A stretch of DNA of 51,011 nt from Flavobacteriales bacterium (lineage in GTDB: Bacteria > Bacteroidota > Bacteroidia > Flavobacteriales_F > PHOS-HE28): NCBI GenBank assembly GCA_016705545.1, contig JADIYA010000021.1:1-51011 (forward strand), in the 5' to 3' direction. Every line of letters begins with the position of its first letter. Positions within the stretch are counted from its first letter, which is position 1. A program made the translations under genes and the position numbers. The notes below the pieces were generated by a model. That model saw only the letters and a program-made list of their open reading frames with translations. It was not told the DNA's origin and searched no databases. Positions 15,275 to 24,367 of the stretch are shown piece after piece.

Positions 15275-17699
15275 GGAAACTGCGCGCCCCGAGCAGCGTG
15301 CCATCGATCCCGGACAGCTGCAGCGCGTACGCGCCTGGGGCCAAACCGCGCGTGTCGATCCGGAGCTCCGCAGCCGGTTGGCGCACGGCCTGCATCACGA
15401 GCCTGCCTTGCGCATCGAGCACCTTCAGCTGCAAGGCACCATTCATGGGCTGGCTCATGCGCACCGTGATCGCCTCATCCGCAGGCACCGGGAAGACCGC
15501 GAATGCGGAAGCGCCCGTCTCTTCTTCCACGCCGATGAATCCGCTGGCCTTCGCGAAGGCGTACTGGCCCTTGTACAGCGTGTTCACATCGATCCAGCCG
15601 GTCCCGTTGGTGGTGCTGCCGGCCGTGAGCGCCTGGTCCGGATGGATCTGCCAGGGCGTATCGGCGTTCGGCCGCCACACCATCACCATGCCCGTCTCAT
15701 CGCCATTGATCAGTGCTTGATCGAACTGGCCCGGCGTTGATCCGAGGTACATGAAGCGCCCGCGCAGCACCGTGCCTTCAGGCCACAGGCCATCGACGTT
15801 CCAGTAGTGCGTGCCGCTCACTTGCGCGATGCTCCAGCCGAGGTCCTCATCGGCTCCGCTCCAGATGTGGTCCACACGGACAAGGGTGCTATCGGTGAGC
15901 GCAGTGGCGTAAAGGCGGAACTCCACGCGCGGCAGGGAACTCGAGAAGGCCACGCCTGGCACCACGGTGATCTCGTGATCCATGCGCGCCTGATTCAAGC
16001 GCTGGTAGCGATTGAGCACCGCCATCACCGGCTCGAAGGGGCAAACGACCGAGACTTCCGTGAGCAGCCCGCTCGCGGTGATGAGCGCTTCGTGCGTCTG
16101 CCCATCGGCGCCGATCAGCGTGAGGTCCAGCGGCGTCTCGCCATGCAGGCCCGAAGTTCCGTAGAGCTTCTGCCCGATGCGGAGATCAACCAACCAGTTC
16201 ACGTCGCCCTCCTGCGCGGTGAACGACCGCACCTCGAAGACCGAATAGCCGGGGCTGAAGACCCAATCGTCGAAGAAGGGATGCAGGTCGCGGCCGGTGA
16301 TCAGCTCCATGGTATCGCGCCACATCTCCGGCGTGATCACGGTATCGGCCAGGCGCACCTGCGATTCGCGCATGGCTTCACGGAAGAGCGTGTCGCCCAG
16401 GTAGCCGCGCAGGTTGTGCACCACGGCGGCGCCTTTGTAGTAGGTGTGCGTGCCGTAGATGTGCTCATCGGGCATGGGCGACAGGGCCTGGAAGCCGTCG
16501 TCGTCGCCGTGCGCGGTGGTGAGGATGTCGAGCAGGTTATCCTTCACCATGTTCACCATGGCCGCACGGCCGTTGAGCCATTCCTCGAAGAGATGGCCGC
16601 TGTACTCAGCCGGACCTTCCTTCAGCCACATGTGGTTGTGCACGCGCGGCGTCACCTTGTCGCCCCACCAATGGTGTCCCAGCTCATGGGCGTAGAGGTC
16701 GCGGTTCTGTCCCACGGGCTGCCCCGGCATGAAGTCGGGGTACGCGATGTTGGTGACAATCTCCAAGGCGCCGTCGGTGGTGAGCACATAGCCGATCCGG
16801 CCATAGGGGTAAGGTCCGTACCAATGCTCGAGCGCATCGATGCACGCGCCGAGGTCGGCGAACTTGCCCACCATGGCACTGAGCTGCGTGGGCTTGGCGC
16901 GGAGTGATACGGGGATGTCGCCATACGCGCCAGTGTGCGTGAAGTTGTTCTCGGCATAATTGGCCACAGCGATGGCGCTCACGTGCGTGGGGATCGCATG
17001 CGGCAGGTCGTAGCTGCGGATCACGGTATCGCCGCCGAGCTGCACCTCGCCGATGAAATCGCCCTGGCCCAGCAGCCAGCGCCCGCCCGCACTCTTCACA
17101 TGGAAGGTGTAGGCCGCGCGCTCCATGAAGCTATCGAAGCAGGGATACCACACCTTGCCGAAATTCGGCGGCACGGTGGTGAGGCCGATGCCGAGGTTGT
17201 AGATGTAGTTGCTGGCGAAGTAGAAGCCGCCCCAGCTCGGGTCGCCGATGGGCTGCCCATGGTAATGCACGGTGAGCTGCTGCTCCGCTCCCACCATTGG
17301 TTCATCCTCGAGCTGCACATCCAGGAATTGGCCATCGTGCGTGAAGGCAAGCTGACCGTTCGCACCGATCACCGAATCGACCGTGAGCGCTGCGAGGTCG
17401 AAGCGGATGCCCGTTTGACCCGCCATTCGCGCGGCATAGGTGATGGTGGTGGCGGCCGTGATCGCCTGTCCGGTGTAATCCGTCACGTCGAGGCTGATGT
17501 CGTAGTGCAGGATGTCGAAGGTGTCGCTGCGCGCGATGGTCTCGTCGATCAGGTCGCGCTCATCGGGCATGAGCGCTTGCGGACGCGGCGGGGCGGCTCC
17601 ATCGCGCAGCACCAGGCAGCCGTGCATCCGGGGCTGGGCGAAGGCGGCGGCGCCGGAGAGAAGGAACGCGGAGCAGGCGAGCGTGAGTCTTGATGTCAT
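15261..17699 (-). CDS. M1 family metallopeptidase with T9SS sorting domain
   Basis: An 812-residue secreted enzyme: signal peptide, an M1 N-terminal beta domain (about 55-250), and the zinc site HELGH (338-342) followed 18 residues later by E361 in KEGPAEY. The last 75 residues (FAVFPVPADEAITVRM... to RSFHVAR) are a T9SS type A sorting domain. M1 enzymes are normally aminopeptidases; the exopeptidase motif GAMEN is here GALEI (310-314), so substrate handling may differ. It likely degrades peptides outside the cell. TAGCTTCG (17724-17717) is a possible -7 element. The next gene overlaps its 3' end. Confidence 0.9.
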   Translation of the reverse strand: MTSRLTLACSAFLLSGAAAFAQPRMHGCLVLRDGAAPPRPQALMPDERDLIDETIARSDTFDILHYDISLDVTDYTGQAITAATTITYAARMAGQTGIRFDLAALTVDSVIGANGQLAFTHDGQFLDVQLEDEPMVGAEQQLTVHYHGQPIGDPSWGGFYFASNYIYNLGIGLTTVPPNFGKVWYPCFDSFMERAAYTFHVKSAGGRWLLGQGDFIGEVQLGGDTVIRSYDLPHAIPTHVSAIAVANYAENNFTHTGAYGDIPVSLRAKPTQLSAMVGKFADLGACIDALEHWYGPYPYGRIGYVLTTDGALEIVTNIAYPDFMPGQPVGQNRDLYAHELGHHWWGDKVTPRVHNHMWLKEGPAEYSGHLFEEWLNGRAAMVNMVKDNLLDILTTAHGDDDGFQALSPMPDEHIYGTHTYYKGAAVVHNLRGYLGDTLFREAMRESQVRLADTVITPEMWRDTMELITGRDLHPFFDDWVFSPGYSVFEVRSFTAQEGDVNWLVDLRIGQKLYGTSGLHGETPLDLTLIGADGQTHEALITASGLLTEVSVVCPFEPVMAVLNRYQRLNQARMDHEITVVPGVAFSSSLPRVEFRLYATALTDSTLVRVDHIWSGADEDLGWSIAQVSGTHYWNVDGLWPEGTVLRGRFMYLGSTPGQFDQALINGDETGMVMVWRPNADTPWQIHPDQALTAGSTTNGTGWIDVNTLYKGQYAFAKASGFIGVEEETGASAFAVFPVPADEAITVRMSQPMNGALQLKVLDAQGRLVMQAVRQPAAELRIDTRGLAPGAYALQLSGIDGTLLGARSFHVAR

Positions 17700-17742
17700 G
17701 GCACTTGATTCGCGCCCGAAGCTAAGCGGTGCGACCGGGCGC

Positions 17743-18744
17743 TCATCCCTGCGGCCGCTTACGGAGCCATCGCCGCAGGAGGACGAAGGCGATCGCCGCG
17801 AGCAGGATCACGCTCCAATTGCCGGCCACCAGCAGGAAGAAGCGCAGCAGCATCCGCCAGCCGCTCGCTACGGCCTTGCCAAGCTTGGTGATGAAGCCGG
17901 GCTCGTAACGTTCCACGCCGCGCTCATTGGCCAGCAGTTCCTGACGCACGCTCTGCCGCTGGTAGATCTCGAGCGTGATCGTGCTGTAGTCAATGCGGTC
18001 CTGCAGGCTCATGTTGCTCAACAGCGCACGATCAGCCTGTTCCTGCCGGTTCAGCAATTGCTCCTCCGTGGCGCTGGTCTCCTTCAACCGTTTGCCCTGC
18101 TCATCAATGGCCTTCTCCACCCGGCCGCTGTAGCGCGCGATGCGGCGCTGCTCCAAGAGATTCGCGAGCATCAACGGACGCACATCCTCGGCCTTCACGG
18201 TGCGGTGGTCGAGGAAATCAACGAAGCGCGCCAGCATCTTCAGCGTGGTGTCGAGGCGACCCACGGGAACGCGCAGCACTGAGTTGCTCACCACGGTGAA
18301 GCGCGTGGTCTCCAGCAGGCTGTCCTCGCTTACCGGCATGGTGTAGCGCTGGTCGACCCGCGTGGTCAGGTGCGCATGCTCCACATGCCCGCCCTGCATC
18401 ACGATGATGTCCTCGATCGCATAAGTGGCCTGCACCACATCCTTCACCCTGAACTTGAGATCGGCGGTGCGGATGAAGCGGCGTGCCGTGTCGCCATTCG
18501 ATTGCGCGGCGCTCGACGACATGTAGCGCGGGGTTGAATCCGCTGCCGTAGCAATGGACATGTCCGCAAGGCCGTTGCTTGCGAAAGCGAGGGAACGCGA
18601 ACCGGCCTCCCCTGCTGCCTGCTCTTCCATTGGCAAGGGATCCTGCTCCGGGCTCGGCGCCGCTTCGGAATCCGGGGCGCGCTGGCAAGCGGGCAGAGCG
18701 ACGATGAATGCGATCAAAGGGAGAACGGTGGTGGGAAGCCTCAT
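17743..18744 (-). CDS. DUF4349 lipoprotein
   Basis: A 333-residue lipoprotein (lipobox LPAC at about residue 20). The region from RRFIRTADLKFRVKDV to the membrane segment is the DUF4349 pattern: a beta-rich part, a coiled coil (VEKAIDEQGKRLKETSATEEQLLNRQ region, about 205-240) and a C-terminal membrane segment (VILLAAIAFVLLRRW) with basic tail. Having both a lipid anchor and a C-terminal membrane helix is usual for this family, whose function is unknown. It follows the endonuclease/phosphatase-family gene by 67 bases. Confidence 0.85.
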   Translation of the reverse strand: MRLPTTVLPLIAFIVALPACQRAPDSEAAPSPEQDPLPMEEQAAGEAGSRSLAFASNGLADMSIATAADSTPRYMSSSAAQSNGDTARRFIRTADLKFRVKDVVQATYAIEDIIVMQGGHVEHAHLTTRVDQRYTMPVSEDSLLETTRFTVVSNSVLRVPVGRLDTTLKMLARFVDFLDHRTVKAEDVRPLMLANLLEQRRIARYSGRVEKAIDEQGKRLKETSATEEQLLNRQEQADRALLSNMSLQDRIDYSTITLEIYQRQSVRQELLANERGVERYEPGFITKLGKAVASGWRMLLRFFLLVAGNWSVILLAAIAFVLLRRWLRKRPQG

Positions 18745-18811
18745 GGGTTGGTGGTGATTGGTTCGCAAACGCAGAGAAGCGCCTTGCATTGCTGCGATAC
18801 ACCTGCGAAGG

Positions 18812-19969
18812 TCAATCGTTCAATTCCCTTTTCACCGCCACCATCACCGTTTGCCCATGATGATCGCTCAATCTCTCCGGTAGTCGTTGGAGGGCCCATG
18901 ACGCCATGGTGGCATCGTGCAGGATATGATCGATGCGGAGCTTGGGCAATTTGCCGATGTAGGTGCCCCCCATGCCCTGCCCGCTCTCGGTGAAGGCATC
19001 GCGCTTATCACCGCGCAGCAAGCGATAGGCATAGCTCATGGGCACGTCGTTGATGTCGCCGCAGAAAATCACCGGATGCGGGCTGGCGCGCATGGCGCTG
19101 TCGATCACCGCCGCCTCGGCCGCGCGCCTAACGAGGCCATCGCGCAGCAGCCCTGCGATGCGCCCACCGTGCTCCTTCACCAGATCGGCGCTCGGGTCGC
19201 TGCCGAGGGAATCGAGGAAATCGTAATCGGCATCGCCGAAGTGCAAGCTGGCCAGGTGCGCGTTGAAGACCCGAACGGTGTCGGCGCCCAGCTTGATGTC
19301 GCTCCAGATGCAGATGTTGTTCGTCTTCCGGCCGAAGGGTACACGGCCTCGCTTCGTGATCGGATGCTTGCTGAAGGTGGCGATGCCGTAATGCTGGTCG
19401 TAGCGTGCGGTGTGGGTCCAGGCCATGTGCTCCGCGCGGCAGCCGAGTTCCTGCATGATCGCATCGCGGGTGCGGAAGTAGCGCTTGTCGGTGCTGTGGA
19501 AGAACTCCTGCAGGCAGAGGATGCCGGCATCCTCCCGGGCCAGCACATCGAAGATGGCATCGCGCGTGCGCTCGTTGTCGTCCCAGTTGTAGAGGTCGAA
19601 GAGGCGCACGTTCCAGCTGAGCAGCTTCACGGGCTCACCGAGTTCCTCCGTTGGCGGCGCATCGCTCCCGGCGAGCTGCACATGGTCCGCGAGATGCCCG
19701 TAGCCGATCAGCAGCACCACGCCGGAGAGCAGCATCCGCTTGCGGCGGAACAGCAGCCAGTAAACGAGGAAACCCGCGTGCGCCAGCAATTGGAAGGGAT
19801 AAGCGAAGGCCAGCAAGGCCAGCGGCCAGAAGGCATCCGGACTGACATGCGGCGCGAGGTAAGTGAGCAGCAGCAGCCCGACCGCGATGCCGTTAGCCCA
19901 CCACAATGGCAAGTGCCAGCGCGAGGGCCGCTTGACAGGTTTCGGTTCCGGATCCGTTGCGGGTTTCAT
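18812..19969 (-). CDS. Membrane-bound endonuclease/exonuclease/phosphatase family protein
   Basis: A 385-residue protein with three N-terminal membrane segments (about 20-40, 46-68, 78-95) and a C-terminal EEP fold: SWNVRLFD, LQEFF (metal-binding Glu), FNAHLAS, FCGDINDVP, LRIDHIL and SDHHG in the right order for metal-dependent phosphodiester hydrolysis. The substrate may be nucleic acid, phospholipid or phosphoinositide-like and cannot be told. It is the last gene of the mutL-rhomboid-rhomboid cluster, 62 bases after the preceding stop, an order common in Flavobacteriia. Confidence 0.9.
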   Translation of the reverse strand: MKPATDPEPKPVKRPSRWHLPLWWANGIAVGLLLLTYLAPHVSPDAFWPLALLAFAYPFQLLAHAGFLVYWLLFRRKRMLLSGVVLLIGYGHLADHVQLAGSDAPPTEELGEPVKLLSWNVRLFDLYNWDDNERTRDAIFDVLAREDAGILCLQEFFHSTDKRYFRTRDAIMQELGCRAEHMAWTHTARYDQHYGIATFSKHPITKRGRVPFGRKTNNICIWSDIKLGADTVRVFNAHLASLHFGDADYDFLDSLGSDPSADLVKEHGGRIAGLLRDGLVRRAAEAAVIDSAMRASPHPVIFCGDINDVPMSYAYRLLRGDKRDAFTESGQGMGGTYIGKLPKLRIDHILHDATMASWALQRLPERLSDHHGQTVMVAVKRELND

Positions 19970-20031
19970 TTGTTGGTGCAGATCCGGAGTTCGACGCTAC
20001 AGCCGCATGCAAGGGAGAATCGTGTGAGCCA

Positions 20032-20925
20032 TCAGCGCCCCGCCTTGAACAGCACGTCCTTCTCCTCCTTGCTCAAGCTGTCGTAGCCGCTTCGGCTGAT
20101 CTTGTCGAGGATGGCGTCGATGCGCGCCTGGTGGTCCCGCTTCGCCGCGTTGAAATCCGCATCGCTCCGGCGCTTGCCGGTGAATGGCTTCTCCACGCGC
20201 ATGTGCCCACCGCTCTTCGGCTTGAACAGGCCGAAGAAGCGCTCCAGTCCGTTCACGAAGGCCAAGGACCAATCGCTTGCACCTGTCTTCCGCTTCAGCA
20301 CCATCGACGAGGCGTAGCCGTAGAGCGCACCGCCGATGTGCGCGAGATGGCCGCCGCTGTTGGCGCTCTCCTGCACGCTCACCAGATCGATGAGGAAGAG
20401 CACCAGCGCGATCCACTTCAGCCGCACCGTGCCGAAGAGCAGCAGCCGCACCTCATAGTCTGGCCGGTACGCCGCGATGCCCACGAGCACGGCCATCACG
20501 GAGGCCGACGCGCCGTGAATGGTGCTGCCCGCCACCTGCTCCGCGTACACCGGCAGCACGTTGTAGCCGATCAGGTAAATCGCCAATCCGCTGAAGCCGC
20601 CGAGCAGGTAATTGCCCAGTACGCGCTTGCTGCCGAGCAGGTCCTCGAAGATCCGGCCCATGAACCAGAGCAGCAGCAGGTTGAAGAAGATGTGCCCGAA
20701 GCCCCAGTGCGTGAACATGTAGGTGACCACCGTCCAAGGCCGGTGCAGCAGCGCGCTCAGGTTGCTCGTGCTCCAGAGCCAGCCGAGGATGTCGGGACCG
20801 GGCTGGCGCATGGCCCAGAACGGCAGGTTGATCAGATGCAGCGCCACGAACACGGACGCATTCACCAGCACCAGCCGGATCACCATCCCGCCGCTCCGCC
20901 ACTGCCGCTTCAATTCCTCAAACAT
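20032..20925 (-). CDS. Rhomboid family intramembrane serine protease with C-terminal extension
   Basis: A 297-residue protein with six membrane segments. The catalytic dyad is S140 in IHGASASVM and H196 in GGHLAHIGGA. After the membrane part comes a soluble extension of about 85 residues (ending RIDAILDKISRSGYDSL, KEEKDVLFKA) that matches the DUF6576-type tail found on Bacteroidota rhomboids. Rhomboids cut membrane proteins within the bilayer; the substrates are unknown. It starts 18 bases after the second rhomboid gene, so both are on one mRNA. Confidence 0.93.
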   Translation of the reverse strand: MFEELKRQWRSGGMVIRLVLVNASVFVALHLINLPFWAMRQPGPDILGWLWSTSNLSALLHRPWTVVTYMFTHWGFGHIFFNLLLLWFMGRIFEDLLGSKRVLGNYLLGGFSGLAIYLIGYNVLPVYAEQVAGSTIHGASASVMAVLVGIAAYRPDYEVRLLLFGTVRLKWIALVLFLIDLVSVQESANSGGHLAHIGGALYGYASSMVLKRKTGASDWSLAFVNGLERFFGLFKPKSGGHMRVEKPFTGKRRSDADFNAAKRDHQARIDAILDKISRSGYDSLSKEEKDVLFKAGR

Positions 20926-20943
20926 GCCGCAAAGTTGGTACGC

Positions 20944-21714
20944 TCAGTTCCACGGGCTCAATCGCCGGCGCCAGAGCAGGGCGAGCACAAGTCCCATCAA
21001 GCCGCCGCCGAGGTGCGCGAAATGCGCTACGTTGTCGCTGCCGCTTCCCATCAGGCCCGCGAAGCCTGCGTAGGTCTCGTAAGCCGCGTAGAGCAGCACG
21101 AACCATTTGGCCTTGATGGGCACCGGGAAGAAGATGATCATCAGCTCCACGTTCGGGTACAGGATGCCGAAGGCCGCGAGGATCCCGAAGATGGCGCCGC
21201 TCGCGCCCACCATCGGCGTGAAGAGGATGGCTGCCATTTCGTTCATCGCAGCATCGCCGAATCCTTCACCGCCGCGCCAGAGATTCACCAGCGCGATGCG
21301 GCCCTGCTCGCGCACCTGCTCGATGTCGGCCACGCTCATCAGCTCCGCCAACTGGTTGTACTCCCAGGCCTGCACGCCCATGTTGAGCGCCGCGCCGCCC
21401 AATCCGCAGAGCAGGTAGAAGTTGAGGAAGCGCTTCGATCCCCAGTGGTACTCGAGCGGCGAGCCGAGCATGAAGAGGCCGAACATGTTCATGAAGATGT
21501 GCCCGATGCCGCCGTGCATGAACATGTGCGAGATCAACTGCCAGGGCTCGAAGGCGGGTCCGCCGATGTAGTGCAGCCCGAGCGTGGTGGTGAGCGGGAT
21601 GCCGAGGAAGATGCCGCCGCTGATGAGCATCACGCCGAAGACGATGGCGTTGATGATCACCAGGTTCTTCACCACGGTGGGCGTGTGCTGCAAGGGTCCG
21701 GTGCGGTACTGCAT
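20944..21714 (-). CDS. Rhomboid family intramembrane serine protease
   Basis: A 256-residue six-helix rhomboid: S172 in MVGASGAIFG and H234 in AHFAHLGGGLMG form the catalytic dyad, and MHGGIGHIFMNM is the conserved second-helix region. Between helices 3 and 4 is a polar loop of about 45 residues (118-160) that may contact substrate. Its ATG overlaps the mutL stop (TGATG), indicating coupled translation with mutL. It is only distantly similar to the neighbouring rhomboid, so not a recent duplicate. Confidence 0.94.
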   Translation of the reverse strand: MQYRTGPLQHTPTVVKNLVIINAIVFGVMLISGGIFLGIPLTTTLGLHYIGGPAFEPWQLISHMFMHGGIGHIFMNMFGLFMLGSPLEYHWGSKRFLNFYLLCGLGGAALNMGVQAWEYNQLAELMSVADIEQVREQGRIALVNLWRGGEGFGDAAMNEMAAILFTPMVGASGAIFGILAAFGILYPNVELMIIFFPVPIKAKWFVLLYAAYETYAGFAGLMGSGSDNVAHFAHLGGGLMGLVLALLWRRRLSPWN

Positions 21715-23540
21715 CAGCGTTCGAAGCGCTCGTTAAGGTCGTCCAGGGTGAAGGTGAAGAGCACGGGCTTGCCGCTCGGGGTGCTCGTGGGCTGCTCGCA
21801 ACCGAAGAGGCGATCGATGAGGCCGTGCATCTCGGCGATGCCCAGTGCGCGACCGTGGCGGATGGCCATGCTGCGCGCCATGCTGCGCGCCAAGGCCGGG
21901 TGCCGTTCATTGCGCAGTGCGCTGCCCGCCGATCGCAATTGCTCGAGCAATTGCTCGATGAGCCGTGCGGGATCCTCATCGGCGCTCTCGGCGGGCATGC
22001 CGTTCACCTGCACGGTGCGGCCGCCGAAGAGCTCGAGGTCGAGGCCCATGCTGCGCAGCTCGGGCAGCACGCCTTCGATCAGCGCAAGGTCGGTGGCGCT
22101 CAATTCCACATGGCGCGGGAAGAGCTCCGTCTGCGTGATGCCCGCTCCTTGGGCGAGCAGGCGCAGATTGCGCTCATAGAGGATCCGCTCGTGCGCACGA
22201 TGCTGATCGACCACCAGCACGCCGCTGCGCACCTGTGCCACGATGTATCGCCCATGCAGTTGGAACACCGGACGGTCGCCGATCGAATCCTCTTCGCGCG
22301 AGGGCAGCACCAGGTCATCCGGAGCCGGACGCGCCGTCATGGTGGCCACCGTGGCCTCTTCCGCCGGCGAGGCCATGCCCATGTCGAAGAGCTTCTGCCA
22401 GCCTTCGGGACTGGGGCGCGGCGGCGAAGTGAACGCGCCCAGGTCGCTGGGGCGCCAAGCGGGCACTGCGGCCGCAGAGGCCGCGATCATGGCGGGCTCC
22501 GGCTCGAAATCGAGGCTGGGCGTGATGTTGAAGCGGCCCAAGGCGCGGCGCACGGCCGCATGCACGATGGCATATACGGCGCGGTCGTCGCGGAACTTGA
22601 TCTCGGTCTTGGTGGGATGGATGTTGATGTCGATCTGCGCGGGATCGATGTCGATGAAGAGGAACCAGCCGGGGTAGCTGTCGGCCGACACCAATTCCTC
22701 GTATGCGCGGCGCACGGCGTGATCGAGGTAGTTGCTGCGGATGAAGCGGCGGTTCACGAAGAAGAACTGCTCGCCGCGGGTGCGCTTCGCGAACTCGGGC
22801 TTGCCCACGAAGCCCTGCACATGCACGAAGTCGGTGCCCTCCTCCACCGGAACCAAGCGCTCGTCATGCTTGCGTCCGAAAAGGCCCGTGATCCGCTGCC
22901 GCATGGCCGCACTCCACGACGCATCCGCAGCGCCGGGCTGCAGGTTGAACTCCTCGCGATCGTTGCTCACCAGTCTGAATCCGGCATCGGGATGCGCGAG
23001 CGCGATCCGGAAGAACTCGTCGAGCACGTGCTTCTGCTCCACGCTGTCGCTCTTGAGGAATTGCCGGCGCGCAGGCGTGTTGAAGAAGAGGCTGCGCACG
23101 CTGATGCTGGTGCCGGCCGGACCGGCGATCGGCTCCTGCGTGCGCACGCGGCTGCCTTCGATCAGCACCCGCGTTCCGAGCTCCTGATCGTGCTCGCGCG
23201 TGCGCAATTCAACCTGGGCGATAGCCGCGATGCTGGCCAGCGCCTCGCCCCGGAAGCCCTTGGTGCGTATGGCGCTCAGGTCGTCGGCCTGACGGATCTT
23301 GCTGGTGGCGTGCCGCTCGAAGCAGAGGCGCGCGTCGGTGGGGCTCATGCCCTTGCCGTCGTCGATCACCTGGATCAGCGTGCGGCCCGCATCCTTCACG
23401 GCGAGCGTGATGCGCGTGGCGCCGGAATCGAGGCTGTTCTCGAGCAGTTCCTTCACCACACTGGCAGGACGCTGCACCACCTCGCCCGCGGCGATCTGGT
23501 TGGCCACATGGTCGGGCAGCAGCCTGATCAGGTCGGCCAT
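21714..23540 (-). CDS. mutL: DNA mismatch repair protein MutL
   Basis: A 608-residue MutL. The GHKL ATPase domain has ELLENSLDSGA, DDGKGM, RHATSKI and GFRGEAL; the C-terminal domain has the endonuclease-type motif DQHRAHERILYE, so this MutL probably nicks DNA itself, as in bacteria without MutH. The linker is Pro-rich (about 350-420). Start ATG at 23540 lies inside the 3' end of the preceding small gene (13-base overlap). No frameshift is present despite several in other genes. Confidence 0.97.
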   Translation of the reverse strand: MADLIRLLPDHVANQIAAGEVVQRPASVVKELLENSLDSGATRITLAVKDAGRTLIQVIDDGKGMSPTDARLCFERHATSKIRQADDLSAIRTKGFRGEALASIAAIAQVELRTREHDQELGTRVLIEGSRVRTQEPIAGPAGTSISVRSLFFNTPARRQFLKSDSVEQKHVLDEFFRIALAHPDAGFRLVSNDREEFNLQPGAADASWSAAMRQRITGLFGRKHDERLVPVEEGTDFVHVQGFVGKPEFAKRTRGEQFFFVNRRFIRSNYLDHAVRRAYEELVSADSYPGWFLFIDIDPAQIDINIHPTKTEIKFRDDRAVYAIVHAAVRRALGRFNITPSLDFEPEPAMIAASAAAVPAWRPSDLGAFTSPPRPSPEGWQKLFDMGMASPAEEATVATMTARPAPDDLVLPSREEDSIGDRPVFQLHGRYIVAQVRSGVLVVDQHRAHERILYERNLRLLAQGAGITQTELFPRHVELSATDLALIEGVLPELRSMGLDLELFGGRTVQVNGMPAESADEDPARLIEQLLEQLRSAGSALRNERHPALARSMARSMAIRHGRALGIAEMHGLIDRLFGCEQPTSTPSGKPVLFTFTLDDLNERFER

Positions 23541-23848
23541 GCGCTGGGATCCACGAGCCCGAAGCCCTTGATGATGTAATAGAGCACCACGCAGACAAGG
23601 GCCATGATCACCACCAGCCGCATCACGTTGGCGCGGTCGCCGCCCTCGCGCTGCCAGCTGTGACGCATGCGCTCGCGCAATTCGGCGTGCCTCGTTGAAG
23701 CCGCACTCCTGCCTTCGGCTCGCGCCCGCTCGATGCGCTCCTTGCGCTCCTCCTCCACCGGGTCGTAGTAGCGCGGCGTGTAGTCGAAGCCGCGCAGCTT
23801 CCGTTGCCGGAAGAGCCCGAAGGCGGTGGGCAGCTTAGGCGCTTGCAT
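23528..23848 (-). CDS. Small single-pass membrane protein preceding mutL
   Basis: A 106-residue protein: basic N-terminal part with FDYTPRYYDP, an acidic-basic helix (VEEERKERIERARAE), and one C-terminal membrane segment (VMRLVVIMALVCVVLYYII). Homologues in this position of Flavobacteriia are often mislabelled riboflavin synthase subunit beta; nothing here supports that activity. It heads the mutL-rhomboid-rhomboid-EEP cluster and overlaps mutL by 13 bases. TACCTTCG (23861-23854) ends five bases before the ATG, so the mRNA of the whole cluster may be leaderless. Confidence 0.82.
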   Translation of the reverse strand: MQAPKLPTAFGLFRQRKLRGFDYTPRYYDPVEEERKERIERARAEGRSAASTRHAELRERMRHSWQREGGDRANVMRLVVIMALVCVVLYYIIKGFGLVDPSAWPT

Positions 23849-23853
23849 GGCGG

Positions 23854-23900
23854 CGAAGGTAACGGGGGCGCCACGCCTTCCCTTCCGGTGCCGACCTTCG
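23854..23900. promoter_or_regulatory. Divergent -7 elements, both next to start codons
   Basis: On the minus strand TACCTTCG (23861-23854) and on the plus strand GACCTTCG (23893-23900) face away from each other. Each is followed by CCGCC and then ATG. Both resemble TAnnTTTG; -33 TTG boxes are not clear. Confidence 0.5.
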
Positions 23901-23905
23901 CCGCC

Positions 23906-24367
23906 ATGAGGATCCTGCTGGTATGCCTCGGCAACATCTGCCGATCGCCCATGGCCGAAGGCGTGCTGCGCCACTTGGCCCAGGAGCGCGGCATCGCCAT
24001 AACCACCGATAGCGCTGGCACTGGCGACTACCACGTGGGCGAGCCGCCCGACCGCCGCGCCCAGGCTGCCATGCGCAAGCAGGGCATGGCGATCAACGAC
24101 CTGCGCGCGCGGCAATTCACGCAAGCCGACTTCGACCGCTTCGACCTGCTCTTGGCCATGGACGCCGAAAACCTGCGCAACATGCGGCGGCTGGCACCAT
24201 CGCCCGAGCACGCGAGCAAGGCGATGCTCATCATGGATCATGCGCCGCACCATCCGCTGCGCGAGGTGCCCGACCCCTACTATGGAGGAGACGAGGGCTT
24301 CGATGAGGTGTTCCGCATGCTGAAGGAAGCGAGCAACCAACTCCTCGATGGCCTTGAGCAGCGCTGA
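23906..24367 (+). CDS. Low-molecular-weight protein-tyrosine phosphatase
   Basis: A 153-residue cytoplasmic phosphatase with the P-loop C7-LGNIC-R13-S at the N-terminus and the general acid in VPDPYYGG, both as in the LMW-PTP/arsenate reductase superfamily. Without a partner kinase nearby, the substrate (protein phosphotyrosine or small molecule) is unknown. The ATG at 23906 directly precedes RILLVCLGN and follows GACCTTCG by five bases. It overlaps the next gene by 20 bases, so both are one transcription unit. Confidence 0.93.
   Translation: MRILLVCLGNICRSPMAEGVLRHLAQERGIAITTDSAGTGDYHVGEPPDRRAQAAMRKQGMAINDLRARQFTQADFDRFDLLLAMDAENLRNMRRLAPSPEHASKAMLIMDHAPHHPLREVPDPYYGGDEGFDEVFRMLKEASNQLLDGLEQR

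Noticed and set aside
19957..22179. 740-codon plus-strand open frame opposite the rhomboid and mutL genes
   Set aside because: It is the antisense shadow of well-supported genes; the composition is His/Glu/Arg/Ala-rich without domains, as expected for GC-rich antisense frames. The same applies to long frames at 21825-23579, 37485-39083, 40521-42638, 44105-45922 and 46354-47904.
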